From Rhodospirillaceae bacterium UBA4468 (GTDB lineage Bacteria; Pseudomonadota; Alphaproteobacteria; Rhodospirillales; Casp-alpha2), in NCBI GenBank assembly GCA_002389385.1, contig DGOK01000076.1, positions 18,565 to 27,092 of the forward strand: DNA of 8,528 bases. Direction: 5' to 3'. A program made the position numbers and the translations under genes. The notes beneath the pieces were generated by a model. It saw nothing but the letters and a program-made list of their open reading frames with translations, was not told the DNA's origin and made no database searches. Below are positions 1-6,500 of this stretch, one piece after another (position 1 is the first letter of the stretch; every line of letters starts with the position of its first letter).

Positions 1-183
1 GGCCTCGAGAAGTTCAAATGCAGCCGTTTCGCTTGGGCCATAAGTTTCTCTGGATACACCGACACCATCAAAAGATGCTTCTTGAAGCTTTGAAAAAATC
101 TCGATGGAGAGTTGGCAAACGCGGTCGGGTTATGAAAATTTGGGCAGGGTCTGTTCCCTGCTAGGCGATGGCGATATGTCCAT
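1..183 (-). pseudogene. Zn-dependent hydrolase (hydantoinase/carbamoylase-type amidase, M20 family), 5' end only, interrupted by an in-frame TAA
   Basis: Reading on the minus strand from ATG at 183-181 gives a 17-residue leader (MDISPSPSREQTLPKFS). A TAA follows at 132-130, and the same frame then runs open to the window edge. The part after the stop contains SFDGVGVSRETYG, which resembles the N-terminal region of N-carbamoyl-amino-acid hydrolase/allantoate amidohydrolase family proteins (typically FDGVGVTR..YG). These are metal-dependent amidases that cleave N-carbamoyl groups. A Shine-Dalgarno GGAGGT (194-189) sits 5 nt from the ATG, so translation should start there, yet the frame is broken before the conserved region. 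No ATG, GTG or TTG lies in frame between the stop and the edge. It is either a nonsense-disrupted gene or a sequence error. The metal ligands lie outside the window, so activity cannot be judged. Confidence 0.6.
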
Positions 184-188
184 ATGCG

Positions 189-194
189 ACCTCC
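189..194 (-). promoter_or_regulatory. Shine-Dalgarno GGAGGT for the amidase start
   Basis: The minus strand reads GGAGGT, then five bases, then ATG at 183-181. It is preceded by a run of eight T (202-195 on the minus strand). This is the best-formed ribosome binding site in the window. It argues that the ATG at 183 is or was the genuine start, although a TAA follows 17 codons later. Confidence 0.6.
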
Positions 195-248
195 AAAAAA
201 AAGGCAACGCCAACGGGGTCAGCTCCAATCTTGACTTGGAAGTGATTA

Positions 249-277
249 TTCATACTCAGATTTGCATTAGCAGGCAA
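249..277 (-). promoter_or_regulatory. Candidate sigma70-type promoter for the amidase
   Basis: The minus strand carries TTGCCT (277-272), a 17-bp spacer and TATGAA (254-249). Each hexamer matches the consensus at 4 of 6 positions. It lies in the 192-bp gap between the alpha/beta hydrolase stop and the amidase start, which would give a leader of roughly 60 nt. The rest of the gap shows only a weak 5-bp stem (TCCAA/TTGGA) and no convincing terminator. This is a pattern match only. Confidence 0.25.
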
Positions 278-375
278 GAGTGAAGTCTACCGCCATGGTG
301 AGCACGACTAAGAGTGACGTGCGCTGTTGAGTTTGGCCGGGCGCTTGCAGCACATTACAGCTGATTATGAATTTT

Positions 376-1104
376 CTATGATACGCGGCTGAGTAACTCA
401 GATAGTGCGATGGCATTTGTTGCAAACGGTGAATGATCGGATTCAAGATCGATAATAGGCTCACACACGGCACGTTCAGCCATCCATCGTTGATGAGGGG
501 GCGAGATCGCTTTGTCTTTTGTGCATACGATCGCTGACTTGCGCACGCTTCCAAAGCCTTTGTCCGATAATGTGAATTTGTGCGTGAATGGCTCAAAGCT
601 TTGCAGTTGTATGCGATCTTCGGCCCATCCCAATTGCTTTGGCGTGGCATCACTATAAAAGGCTTCTGACAGGGTGCCGGTCTTGAGAGAGACGGCATCG
701 TTTCCAGTGACACCAATGCGCTCGGCGCGCACGAACGATGCTTTGTCAGCCTTCACAAGATCACCGACCGTTTCATTATTCGCAGGAATATACGCAGCGA
801 GAAATATAGCGTGCTTAATTTTATCTGGCTGCATCTCTGCGCATGCTGCAATGACGGCACCGCTCATCGAATGACCCATCAGTGTTACAGGTTCGTCTGC
901 TTCTTCAATCTGATGAACGACAGCTTTAATATAATTCGTCATTGTTTGATCGCTGATCCAGCCATCGGCGGTGCCATGTCCGGGTAAGTCGGACGCATGG
1001 GCTTTCAGGCCCGCTTCATTCAGGCAACCTATTAAAGGGCCCCAGCACCAGGACCCATGATACGCACCATGGACGAGAATAATCATACCTGTATAATACG
1101 ACAT
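376..1104 (-). CDS. Alpha/beta hydrolase (methylesterase/SABP2-like)
   Basis: A single-domain alpha/beta-hydrolase of 242 residues, the usual size for the plant methylesterase/salicylate-binding-protein-2-like and pyrethroid-hydrolase-like family. The N-terminal LVHGAYHGSWCW matches the family's oxyanion-hole strand, and DLPGHG follows at about residue 39. The catalytic triad is readable: Ser79 in GHSMSG, Asp197 in CTKDKAIS and His224 in SDHSPF. It has no signal peptide, so it is probably a cytoplasmic esterase or hydroxynitrile-lyase-like enzyme; the substrate cannot be told. Two starts are possible: ATG at 1104, or an internal ATG at 1086 giving MIILVHG, which fits the short N-termini of the family. 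Neither has a strong Shine-Dalgarno. The gene is divergent from the isomerase at 1126, with 21 bp between the longer start and that gene. Confidence 0.9.
   Translation of the reverse strand: MSYYTGMIILVHGAYHGSWCWGPLIGCLNEAGLKAHASDLPGHGTADGWISDQTMTNYIKAVVHQIEEADEPVTLMGHSMSGAVIAACAEMQPDKIKHAIFLAAYIPANNETVGDLVKADKASFVRAERIGVTGNDAVSLKTGTLSEAFYSDATPKQLGWAEDRIQLQSFEPFTHKFTLSDKGFGSVRKSAIVCTKDKAISPPHQRWMAERAVCEPIIDLESDHSPFATNAIALSELLSRVS
1070..1097 (+). promoter_or_regulatory. Candidate promoter for the isomerase, overlapping the hydrolase 5' end
   Basis: A perfect TATAAT (1092-1097) is preceded at 16 bp by TGGACG (1070-1075; 4 of 6 matches to TTGACA). Predicted initiation near 1104 would give a leader of about 20 nt carrying the Shine-Dalgarno GAGGTGAGG at 1110-1118. 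The -10 sits inside the palindrome GTATAATAC (1091-1099), so a TATTAT also reads on the other strand. The promoter overlaps the first codons of the divergent hydrolase. Confidence 0.45.
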
Positions 1105-1125
1105 TCATTGAGGTGAGGAAAAGCG

Positions 1126-1755
1126 ATGCACGCAGATTGGTATTTCGATGTGATTTCACCGTTCGCATATTTGCAGTTCATGCAATTGGACAAAGTGACA
1201 GACCGAGCAGAGTTAACATTTAAGCCTGTGCTTTTTGCAGGCTTGTTGAATGCCAATGGACAAAAGGGCCCAGCGGAAATTCCGTCGAAGCGATTGTTCA
1301 CCTATCAGATGGTGACGTGGATGGCAAAAAAGCGGGGCGTGCCATTCAAAATGCCTGAGGCACACCCTTTTAATCCCATTCGCGCGTTGCGCCTTTGCAT
1401 TGCATTGGAAAACGACGTTGAAGCCGTTGGCGCGATATATCACGCGATTTGGGGCGAAGGACATTTACCGGATAATGATACGGGATGGTCAGCCATTCAA
1501 GCTGCGGTTGGTGTCAGTGATGGTGATGCGCTGATAAGTGATCCGGCAGTGAAGCAACAATTGATCAAAAATGGTGAAGATGCATTAGCCGCAAATGTGT
1601 TTGGCGTGCCAAGCTTTGTCGCCGAAGACAATGTATTTTGGGGTGATGATGCACTTGGGTTTTTCTCGGACTGGCTCGATGATCTAAGTATTCTCGAAAA
1701 CCCTGAGATGGAAAAGCTCAGAACATTGCCATCAAGCTCTGAGCGTCCCCGTTAA
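1126..1755 (+). CDS. 2-hydroxychromene-2-carboxylate isomerase family protein (DsbA-like fold)
   Basis: A 209-residue protein of the thioredoxin/GST-kappa-like DsbA superfamily. The N-terminal WYFDVISPFAYL places Ser11 where NahD-type isomerases keep the catalytic Ser that activates glutathione. The central HPFNPIRALRL (80-90) and the C-terminal NVFGVPSFV (158-165; predicted cis-Pro162) followed by FWGDDAL are family hallmarks. NahD isomerises 2-hydroxychromene-2-carboxylate during naphthalene breakdown with GSH as cofactor. No other naphthalene genes are present, so here the natural substrate is unknown, and the name describes the family rather than a pathway. The start has a good Shine-Dalgarno (GAGGTGAGG, 1110-1118). 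The gene faces msrA tail to tail with a 3-bp gap and no visible terminator. Confidence 0.9.
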   Translation: MHADWYFDVISPFAYLQFMQLDKVTDRAELTFKPVLFAGLLNANGQKGPAEIPSKRLFTYQMVTWMAKKRGVPFKMPEAHPFNPIRALRLCIALENDVEAVGAIYHAIWGEGHLPDNDTGWSAIQAAVGVSDGDALISDPAVKQQLIKNGEDALAANVFGVPSFVAEDNVFWGDDALGFFSDWLDDLSILENPEMEKLRTLPSSSERPR

Positions 1756-1758
1756 AAA

Positions 1759-2394
1759 CTATCCGCAACGCACACCAGTGCCGCCAAGCCCGCAATAGCC
1801 GCGTGGATTTTTGTGCAGGTACTGCTGATGATAATCTTCAGCATAGTAGAACTTTGGCGCGTCAATGATCTCGGTTGTGATCGTTGGGTAATCGTATTTC
1901 TTTAGTTCCTTTTGATACGCCTTCTTGGTGTCTTCTGCGATCATATGCTGTTCTCCGGAATAGACATAAATGCCAGAACGATACTGCGTACCAACGTCGT
2001 TGCCCTGGCGCATGCCTTGGGTCGGGTTATGGGCTTCCCAGAACGTTTCACAAAGTTTGCGGAAGGTAATCTTTGATGGATCATAAACCACAAGGACAAC
2101 TTCGTTATGGCCGGTGCGGCCCGAGCAGACTTCTTCATACGTTGGATTAGGCGTGCGTCCTGCGGCATAACCAACTGAGGTCGAATAAACGCCCGGAAGT
2201 TGCCAAAAAATACGCTCAGCACCCCAGAAACATCCGAGGCCAAATATGGCTGTCTCAAGACCTTCTGGAAATGGCGCTTGTAAGGGATTGCCATTCACCG
2301 CGTGCGTGGTCGCCGTTGGGATTGGATTCGCACGACCGGGCAGGGCTTCGGTTTGGGTTGGAATATCTGTAGGTTTCTTGAATAGTCCAAACAT
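1759..2394 (-). CDS. msrA: Peptide-methionine (S)-S-oxide reductase MsrA
   Basis: A 211-residue protein that reduces the S epimer of methionine sulfoxide in proteins and free methionine, using thioredoxin. The signature GCFWGAER carries the nucleophilic Cys55. GTQYRSGIY (135-143) and the C-terminal GYCGLGGTGVRC provide Cys201 and Cys210 in the positions of the recycling cysteines of the E. coli-type three-cysteine enzyme, whose length (about 212) it also matches. About 45 residues rich in Pro, Ala and Thr precede the catalytic domain, as in other long MsrA proteins. There is no clear signal peptide, so it is probably cytoplasmic. The start is supported by GGAG 7 nt upstream. The Lrp-type gene ends 73 bp upstream on the same strand with no terminator seen between them, so read-through from the regulator is possible. 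Confidence 0.97.
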   Translation of the reverse strand: MFGLFKKPTDIPTQTEALPGRANPIPTATTHAVNGNPLQAPFPEGLETAIFGLGCFWGAERIFWQLPGVYSTSVGYAAGRTPNPTYEEVCSGRTGHNEVVLVVYDPSKITFRKLCETFWEAHNPTQGMRQGNDVGTQYRSGIYVYSGEQHMIAEDTKKAYQKELKKYDYPTITTEIIDAPKFYYAEDYHQQYLHKNPRGYCGLGGTGVRCG

Positions 2395-2467
2395 GAGTTT
2401 TCTCCATTATTTCTTATAGAGCATATGGGCATAATTGAGATAAGTGCCAGTCGCAACAGATCACATA

Positions 2468-2941
2468 TTAGTATGTGTCGATATACAGTCCATTCCGTCG
2501 CACCACTTGGCGCAGGGCAAAGCTGGATTGAATACGTGCCACGCCGGGTAATTGCGATAAGTGCTCTTTGTGAATACGTTCGTAGTCTGCCGCGTCTTTT
2601 GCAACAAGGCGTAAGACATAATCTGCATCCCCTGCCATCAGATAACATTCCATTACATCAGGACACTCTGCGACGGCATCTTCGAAAGCGCTCAGGTAAT
2701 CCTCGCTTTGGCGATCCAGCGTAATGGCAACGATAATGTGAGATGTTCTGCCAAAAGCAGCGGCATCAATAAGCGCCGCATACCCTGTGATAATACCATT
2801 CTCTTCGAGAATCTGGACACGTCTGAGGCATGCGGATGGGGACAGTCCAATACGTTCGGCCAATTGTACATTGGCTAAGCGGCCATCTTCTTGTAATGCC
2901 GAAATGATACGATAGTCTATGCGATCTAACATAGTTCGCAT
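2468..2941 (-). CDS. Lrp/AsnC family transcriptional regulator, likely of the divergent ald
   Basis: A 157-residue protein with the standard Lrp/AsnC layout. The N-terminal winged helix-turn-helix spans about residues 5-55 (LDRIDYRIISALQEDGR, then SPSACLRRVQILEENGII). The C-terminal RAM ligand-sensing/oligomerisation domain spans about 68-145, with the characteristic GDADYVLRL loop (104-112). Such proteins form dimers to octamers, wrap DNA and respond to amino acids. It is divergent from alanine dehydrogenase, the arrangement known for AldR-type activators of ald, so alanine-responsive control of ald is the likely role (inferred from context). The start is uncertain: Met1 or Met4 (MLDRID, closer to the family N-terminus); neither has a Shine-Dalgarno. 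A TATATT on the minus strand (2957-2952) would put the transcript start almost on the ATG, so a leaderless mRNA is conceivable. Confidence 0.93.
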   Translation of the reverse strand: MRTMLDRIDYRIISALQEDGRLANVQLAERIGLSPSACLRRVQILEENGIITGYAALIDAAAFGRTSHIIVAITLDRQSEDYLSAFEDAVAECPDVMECYLMAGDADYVLRLVAKDAADYERIHKEHLSQLPGVARIQSSFALRQVVRRNGLYIDTY

Positions 2942-2978
2942 TAAATTCGAAAATATATGTAATTTAAAGGATTAAATT
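2941..2978. promoter_or_regulatory. Putative Lrp-family operator: three phased TTAAATT heptamers
   Basis: TTAAATT occurs at 2941-2947 and 2972-2978, and its complement AATTTAA at 2961-2967. The last two form a perfect 7-bp inverted repeat around AGGA. Centre-to-centre distances are 20 and 11 bp, about two turns and one turn of DNA, which suits a wrapped Lrp-type oligomer. The array lies next to the regulator start in the divergent interval, so it probably serves autoregulation and ald control. Two AATATAC direct repeats (2992-2998, 3001-3007) lie nearby. The region is AT-rich, so some of this may be composition. Confidence 0.45.
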
Positions 2979-3085
2979 TAGTTTTGATTGAAATATACCG
3001 AATATACGCAAGGACATGCATCGGGCATTCGCAGTAACGTTATCTCACCGAATTCATACAACATTAGCAAATAGAGAGATAACCA

Positions 3086-4201
3086 ATGCTCATCGGCGTA
3101 GCCAAAGAGATAAAGAATAACGAGTTCCGTATTGGCATGACGCCAACCAGTGTGCGCGAAGCTATAGCACACGGTCATCAGGTGATTGTTGAAACTAACG
3201 CAGGCGTTGGGATTGGCCGGAGCGATGACGATTACCGTGCACAAGGCGCTGAGATCGCCGATACAGCCGAAGAGATTTTTGCGCGTGCTGATATGATCGT
3301 GAAGGTGAAAGAATCACAAGCATCTGAACGCAAGCAACTACGCGAGCAGCAACTTCTGTTCAAATATCTGCATTTGGCACTGGACCCTGAGCAAATGAAA
3401 GATCTCGTTGATAGCGGCGCCATCTGTATCGCCTATGAGACGGTAACGGATGCCAAGGGCCGTTTACCTCTATTGGCACCGATGTCGCAAGTCGCGGGAA
3501 GAATGTCTGTTCAAGCGGGCGCCCATTGCCTGGAACGTGCCCAAGGCGGGCAGGAAATTCTTATTGGTGGTGTGCCGGGTGTTGCTGCAGCAAAAGTTGT
3601 AGTCATTGGCGGCGGTGTCGTTGGTGAGAATGCCATTCAAATGGCTGTGGGTGTTGGCGCAGACGTCACGGCCTTGGACAGAAATCTGGATGTTCTCAAT
3701 CATCTAGCAGAGCGATTTGGCCCAGCATTGTCGACGATGTATTCGACCAGTGCTGCATTGGAGCAAACAGTCCTTGAAGCTGACCTCGTGATTGGGGGCG
3801 TGCTTGTTAAAGGGGCTGCAGCACCCAAGCTTGTCACCCGAGCGATGGTTGCAGGGATGAAGGCTGGATCAGTGTTGGTTGATGTCGCGATCGATCAGGG
3901 GGGCTGTTTCGAGACATCAAAAGCGACAACGCATGCAGATCCAACATTCGTGATCGATGAGGTCGTGCATTATTGCGTCGCGAACATGCCTGGTGCTGTG
4001 CCGCGCACATCAATTCATGCACTTAATAACGCCACACTGCCTTACACGCTTATGCTTGCTGATCGCGGCTATAAAGATGCGCTGTTGTCGAGTGAACATT
4101 TTTTGAATGGCCTCAATGTGATCAATGGAAAAATTACTGAGGAAGCTGTCGCACGAGACCTGAATTACGAATACGTGCCGTCGCGAGATGCGTTGGCATA
4201 G
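3086..4201 (+). CDS. ald: Alanine dehydrogenase
   Basis: A 371-residue NAD-dependent L-alanine dehydrogenase, which reversibly deaminates alanine to pyruvate and ammonia. The length matches the family. Conserved sites are visible: Arg15 in NEFRIGMTP and Lys75 in VKVKE (pyruvate binding), His96 in KYLHLA and Asp270 in VDVAIDQGGCFET (catalysis), the Rossmann motif GGGVVG at 175-180 and the NAD-ribose Asp198 in ALDRN. The C-terminal NMPGAVPRTS and ALNNATLPY are family signatures. It acts in the cytoplasm, typically as a homohexamer, and lets alanine serve as carbon and nitrogen source or supports alanine synthesis. The start ATG follows a purine-rich AGAGAGAT as a modest Shine-Dalgarno. Divergent from an Lrp-type regulator and followed by an intrinsic terminator, it is probably a monocistronic unit. 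Confidence 0.97.
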   Translation: MLIGVAKEIKNNEFRIGMTPTSVREAIAHGHQVIVETNAGVGIGRSDDDYRAQGAEIADTAEEIFARADMIVKVKESQASERKQLREQQLLFKYLHLALDPEQMKDLVDSGAICIAYETVTDAKGRLPLLAPMSQVAGRMSVQAGAHCLERAQGGQEILIGGVPGVAAAKVVVIGGGVVGENAIQMAVGVGADVTALDRNLDVLNHLAERFGPALSTMYSTSAALEQTVLEADLVIGGVLVKGAAAPKLVTRAMVAGMKAGSVLVDVAIDQGGCFETSKATTHADPTFVIDEVVHYCVANMPGAVPRTSIHALNNATLPYTLMLADRGYKDALLSSEHFLNGLNVINGKITEEAVARDLNYEYVPSRDALA

Positions 4202-4241
4202 CTATCTCTCAACTTAGAGATTTCTTCCCTAGATTAACTTG

Positions 4242-4273
4242 GGCGCGGTGGCAGCATCGCGCCTATTCTTTTT
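4242..4273 (+). terminator. Rho-independent terminator of ald
   Basis: GGCGCGGTG (4242-4250) pairs with CATCGCGCC (4255-4263) around the tetraloop GCAG, with one G-U pair. TATTCTTTTT follows at 4264-4273. It starts 41 bp after the ald stop. A weaker ATCTCT/AGAGAT stem (4204-4220) precedes it. A further copy of GGCGCG, within the palindrome GGCGCGCC (4274-4281), could also pair with the CGCGCC arm. Confidence 0.8.
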
Positions 4274-4299
4274 GGCGCGCCTGGTTTGATCGGTATGTG

Positions 4300-4560
4300 T
4301 TAGCCGCCTTCGATGGGCGGGAAGACGGCAATTTGATCACCGTCATTCAAAACCTTGTCGTCGCGGTTCTCCGGGGCAACAGGGTCACCATTGACCAACG
4401 TCATAAATGGCTTGTCGGGTACCAAGCCGACCATGTGCATTGCATCTGCAAGCGAGCCCCCGTCTTTGACAGGGATTTCGCCAATACCGTCACGGCCAAT
4501 GCCTTTGACTTCGGAGGGGTCTATAGAGACCAGCTGAAAACCAACGTTAATCACGATCAA
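4300..4560 (-). CDS. MoaD/ThiS-family sulfur carrier, paired with the oxidoreductase
   Basis: An 86-residue beta-grasp protein ending in FPPIEGG. The terminal Gly-Gly is the hallmark of MoaD/ThiS carriers, which are adenylated and converted to a thiocarboxylate that donates sulfur; MoaD does so to build the dithiolene of molybdopterin. LVNGDPV (54-60) and LNDGDQIAVFPP (71-82) fit MoaD. Its ATG overlaps the oxidoreductase TGA as ATGA, implying translational coupling. Such a dedicated MoaD next to an aldehyde:ferredoxin oxidoreductase gene is a recurring arrangement, and it probably supplies the tungsto- or molybdopterin of that enzyme (inferred). No MoaE or other cofactor genes are in the window, so partners must be encoded elsewhere. 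Confidence 0.9.
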   Translation of the reverse strand: MIVINVGFQLVSIDPSEVKGIGRDGIGEIPVKDGGSLADAMHMVGLVPDKPFMTLVNGDPVAPENRDDKVLNDGDQIAVFPPIEGG

Positions 4561-6386
4561 TTAAGTCCTAAACGACCGAGTGTCTGCGAGCTAGGCTCGC
4601 CATCTACTGTCCAGCCGCGAAGTTCGTAATACTCAGGCAGCATTTTACCAATTTCTGCGACCTTGCCTTTACCTGCACCAGATAACGCAGGTTCTTCCAT
4701 CACACGTTTTGGTAACGTGTCATCAGCTTTCGTAAGGCCAGCACGTAAGTTAAACAAGCGTTCTAAATTCCAGATACGCTCACCAGCATCGAAGAAACCA
4801 TCAACCGTCCAATTGCCCGGAAGTGCACCTGCTAATTGTGCAACCAGATCATCGACTTTCCACGCGTTTCCGGCGAAAAGACAGACGCCCGTTGAGTCCC
4901 AGGCCGCGTTGCGGTCTTGTGATTTCTTGACGATGGCGGCTTTGCCTTCAGTACGGATGTGTGCGAAATCGTCTTGGAATGGACTTGCACGCAGATGGCA
5001 CGCACCCCGGTTGGATGTGGCATAAGCCAGTCCCATACCTTGCATTGCACGCGGATCGTAGCCCGGGAATTCTTGGCCTTTGACGACCATTGCCAGATCC
5101 GGGTGACCGTATTTCTCGCAGAGCCGTTTTGAGCCTAGACCGATATCAACACCAAACCCTGTTGCAGTCCCCGTGACTTCGGCAGCCCAGACCAATGCCT
5201 CAGCCGAACCAAATTCAAGCGCCATGCCGCCGGTTTCTTCTTTAGTGATGGCACCAATGTCATAAAGCTCCATGGCTGCTGCGACGCTGGCACCAAATGA
5301 AATTGGATCCATACCATGTTCGTTGCAGAGGGCGCTTGCATATGTTGCGGCGTCGATATCATCGACACCACACATTGGGCCAACAGCGTAAATACCTTCG
5401 TATTCAAGCCCGCCTAGCGAAATCTGATAGCGTGGTTTGTCTTTAACGGAAAAATGCTCAGGGTCGATGGATGCAATGCGGCCACATCCAATTGAACATG
5501 CAAAGCAAGCCTTGTTGGTTTGCAGGTTTGCTTTTCCATCACTTCGGCGTGGCGTATGTGCAGCCTTAACATTCACACTCGCAGCACCATCAAATTGAAC
5601 TGCACGGCAGTTCAATGTCGGTAATGATCCGTATGAGTTGGTGACATCAAGCATGGCGTGGGTGCCAATCGATGATAATCTTTTGCGAGGCTCACTTGGG
5701 TCCAGTTTTGCCCGTGCCGCCGCGTTGGCTTCTTTGAATGCTTGTGGGTTCGCAACCTTGGTGCCGACACTGCCATATGCAGCAATGGCTTTAAGGTTCT
5801 TTGAGCCCATTACAGCACCAACGCCTGATCGTCCCGCTGCGCGGTCGCGATCATTCATGACACATGCATAGCGGCATAGGCTTTCTCCCGCGACGCCAAT
5901 GGATGCGATTTTCAAATTAGGATTTTGATGCTTGGCGATGATTTTGTCTTCGGTGTCCCACACGGTTTCGCCCCAGATAAAATCTTTCGCAGGCAGCAGC
6001 CGGACATCATCGTTTTCAACAAGCAGATAGACGGGCTCAGGAGAGCGGCCTTCAAGGATGAGCATGTCCCAGCCAGCAAGCTTCAGATAAGCGCCAAACT
6101 GCCCACCCGAGTTCGAACACGCAATGGCATTCGTCAGCGCCCCTTTGGTAATGACCGAGTAACGGCCACCCGTTGAGGCACCTGTTGCCGTCAAAGGACC
6201 TGTCGCAAAGATAAGTTTGTTTTGAGGTGAAAGCGCATCGACCGCTGGGTCCATCTCTTCGGAAAGGTATTTCGTACCAAGTCCGCGCTGGCCGATATAC
6301 GTCTCAGCCCACTCCATATTCAGTGGCTCTGGCGTAATCTTGCCTGCGGTGAGATCAACCCTAAGAACTTTTTCTTGCCAGCCCAT
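4557..6386 (-). CDS. Aldehyde:ferredoxin oxidoreductase family protein (tungsten/molybdenum bis-pterin enzyme)
   Basis: About 609 residues, the full family length. These enzymes oxidise aldehydes to carboxylic acids (or run in reverse) with a W- or Mo-bispterin and a [4Fe-4S] cluster. From the start used here: N-terminal MGWQEKVLRVDLTAGKI; pterin-contact segments ACSNSGGQFG (89-98), SIGVAGE (162-168) and AGRSGVGAVMGSKNLKAI (184-201); cluster ligands Cys294, Cys297 and Cys301 in ACFACSIGC, with Cys502 in DSTGVC as the fourth; and YDPRAMQGMGL..ATSNRGACHLR (443-466), holding the His equivalent to the catalytic region of the Pyrococcus enzyme. LEYE (327-330) is also conserved. An ATG at 6407 would add 7 residues. 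The ATG at 6386 is preferred because AGGAG lies 8 nt upstream and family proteins begin near this point. No ferredoxin or NADH-reactive subunit is present, so the electron acceptor and the substrate are unknown. Confidence 0.93.
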   Translation of the reverse strand: MGWQEKVLRVDLTAGKITPEPLNMEWAETYIGQRGLGTKYLSEEMDPAVDALSPQNKLIFATGPLTATGASTGGRYSVITKGALTNAIACSNSGGQFGAYLKLAGWDMLILEGRSPEPVYLLVENDDVRLLPAKDFIWGETVWDTEDKIIAKHQNPNLKIASIGVAGESLCRYACVMNDRDRAAGRSGVGAVMGSKNLKAIAAYGSVGTKVANPQAFKEANAAARAKLDPSEPRKRLSSIGTHAMLDVTNSYGSLPTLNCRAVQFDGAASVNVKAAHTPRRSDGKANLQTNKACFACSIGCGRIASIDPEHFSVKDKPRYQISLGGLEYEGIYAVGPMCGVDDIDAATYASALCNEHGMDPISFGASVAAAMELYDIGAITKEETGGMALEFGSAEALVWAAEVTGTATGFGVDIGLGSKRLCEKYGHPDLAMVVKGQEFPGYDPRAMQGMGLAYATSNRGACHLRASPFQDDFAHIRTEGKAAIVKKSQDRNAAWDSTGVCLFAGNAWKVDDLVAQLAGALPGNWTVDGFFDAGERIWNLERLFNLRAGLTKADDTLPKRVMEEPALSGAGKGKVAEIGKMLPEYYELRGWTVDGEPSSQTLGRLGLN

Positions 6387-6415
6387 TCGACGAACTCCTG
6401 ATGTCATATGGTGAA

Positions 6416-6441
6416 GTCGTATTGATATCGCTTAATACGAC
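6416..6441. promoter_or_regulatory. Perfect 8-bp inverted repeat upstream of the oxidoreductase, putative operator
   Basis: GTCGTATT (6416-6423) and AATACGAC (6434-6441) are exact reverse complements around a 10-bp spacer that contains GATATC. The dyad is centred about 42 bp upstream of the oxidoreductase start. It overlaps the -10 of a candidate promoter and has no T-tract, so an operator fits better than a terminator. The cognate regulator is unknown. Confidence 0.5.
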
Positions 6442-6459
6442 GGATGAACGCTACGACAA
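6432..6459 (-). promoter_or_regulatory. Candidate promoter of the oxidoreductase-moaD unit
   Basis: The minus strand reads TTGTCG (6459-6454), a 16-bp spacer and TATTAA (6437-6432). Each hexamer matches the consensus at 4 of 6 positions. Predicted initiation near 6425 would leave a leader of about 40 nt with AGGAG before the ATG at 6386. The -10 lies within the inverted repeat at 6416-6441. Confidence 0.3.
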
Positions 6460-6500
6460 ATGGCCGCTGATGAAAAGCCGATGGCGCGCGAGCAGAGGTA

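Noticed and set aside
267..716. 149-codon minus-strand open frame
   Set aside because: It overlaps the alpha/beta hydrolase in another frame, has no recognisable motifs, and the hydrolase frame carries the full catalytic triad.
1095..1102. AATACGAC, identical to one arm of the dyad upstream of the oxidoreductase
   Set aside because: It is a single half-site with no partner arm and coincides with a -10 region; one extra 8-mer match in a window of this size is not surprising.
1126..1755. Naphthalene degradation cluster
   Set aside because: Only the isomerase-family gene is present; no dioxygenase, dehydrogenase or hydratase-aldolase genes accompany it.
4274..4281. GGCGCGCC as an engineered AscI site
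   Set aside because: It is a short palindrome fully explained by the GC-rich arms of the neighbouring hairpin; nothing else suggests vector sequence.
4297..4629. 110-codon plus-strand open frame
   Set aside because: It is antisense to the MoaD-like gene and the end of the oxidoreductase, with no family signature; it is a shadow of those genes.
6405..6407. Upstream ATG as start of the oxidoreductase
   Set aside because: It has no Shine-Dalgarno, while the ATG at 6386 has AGGAG at good spacing and fits the family N-terminus.
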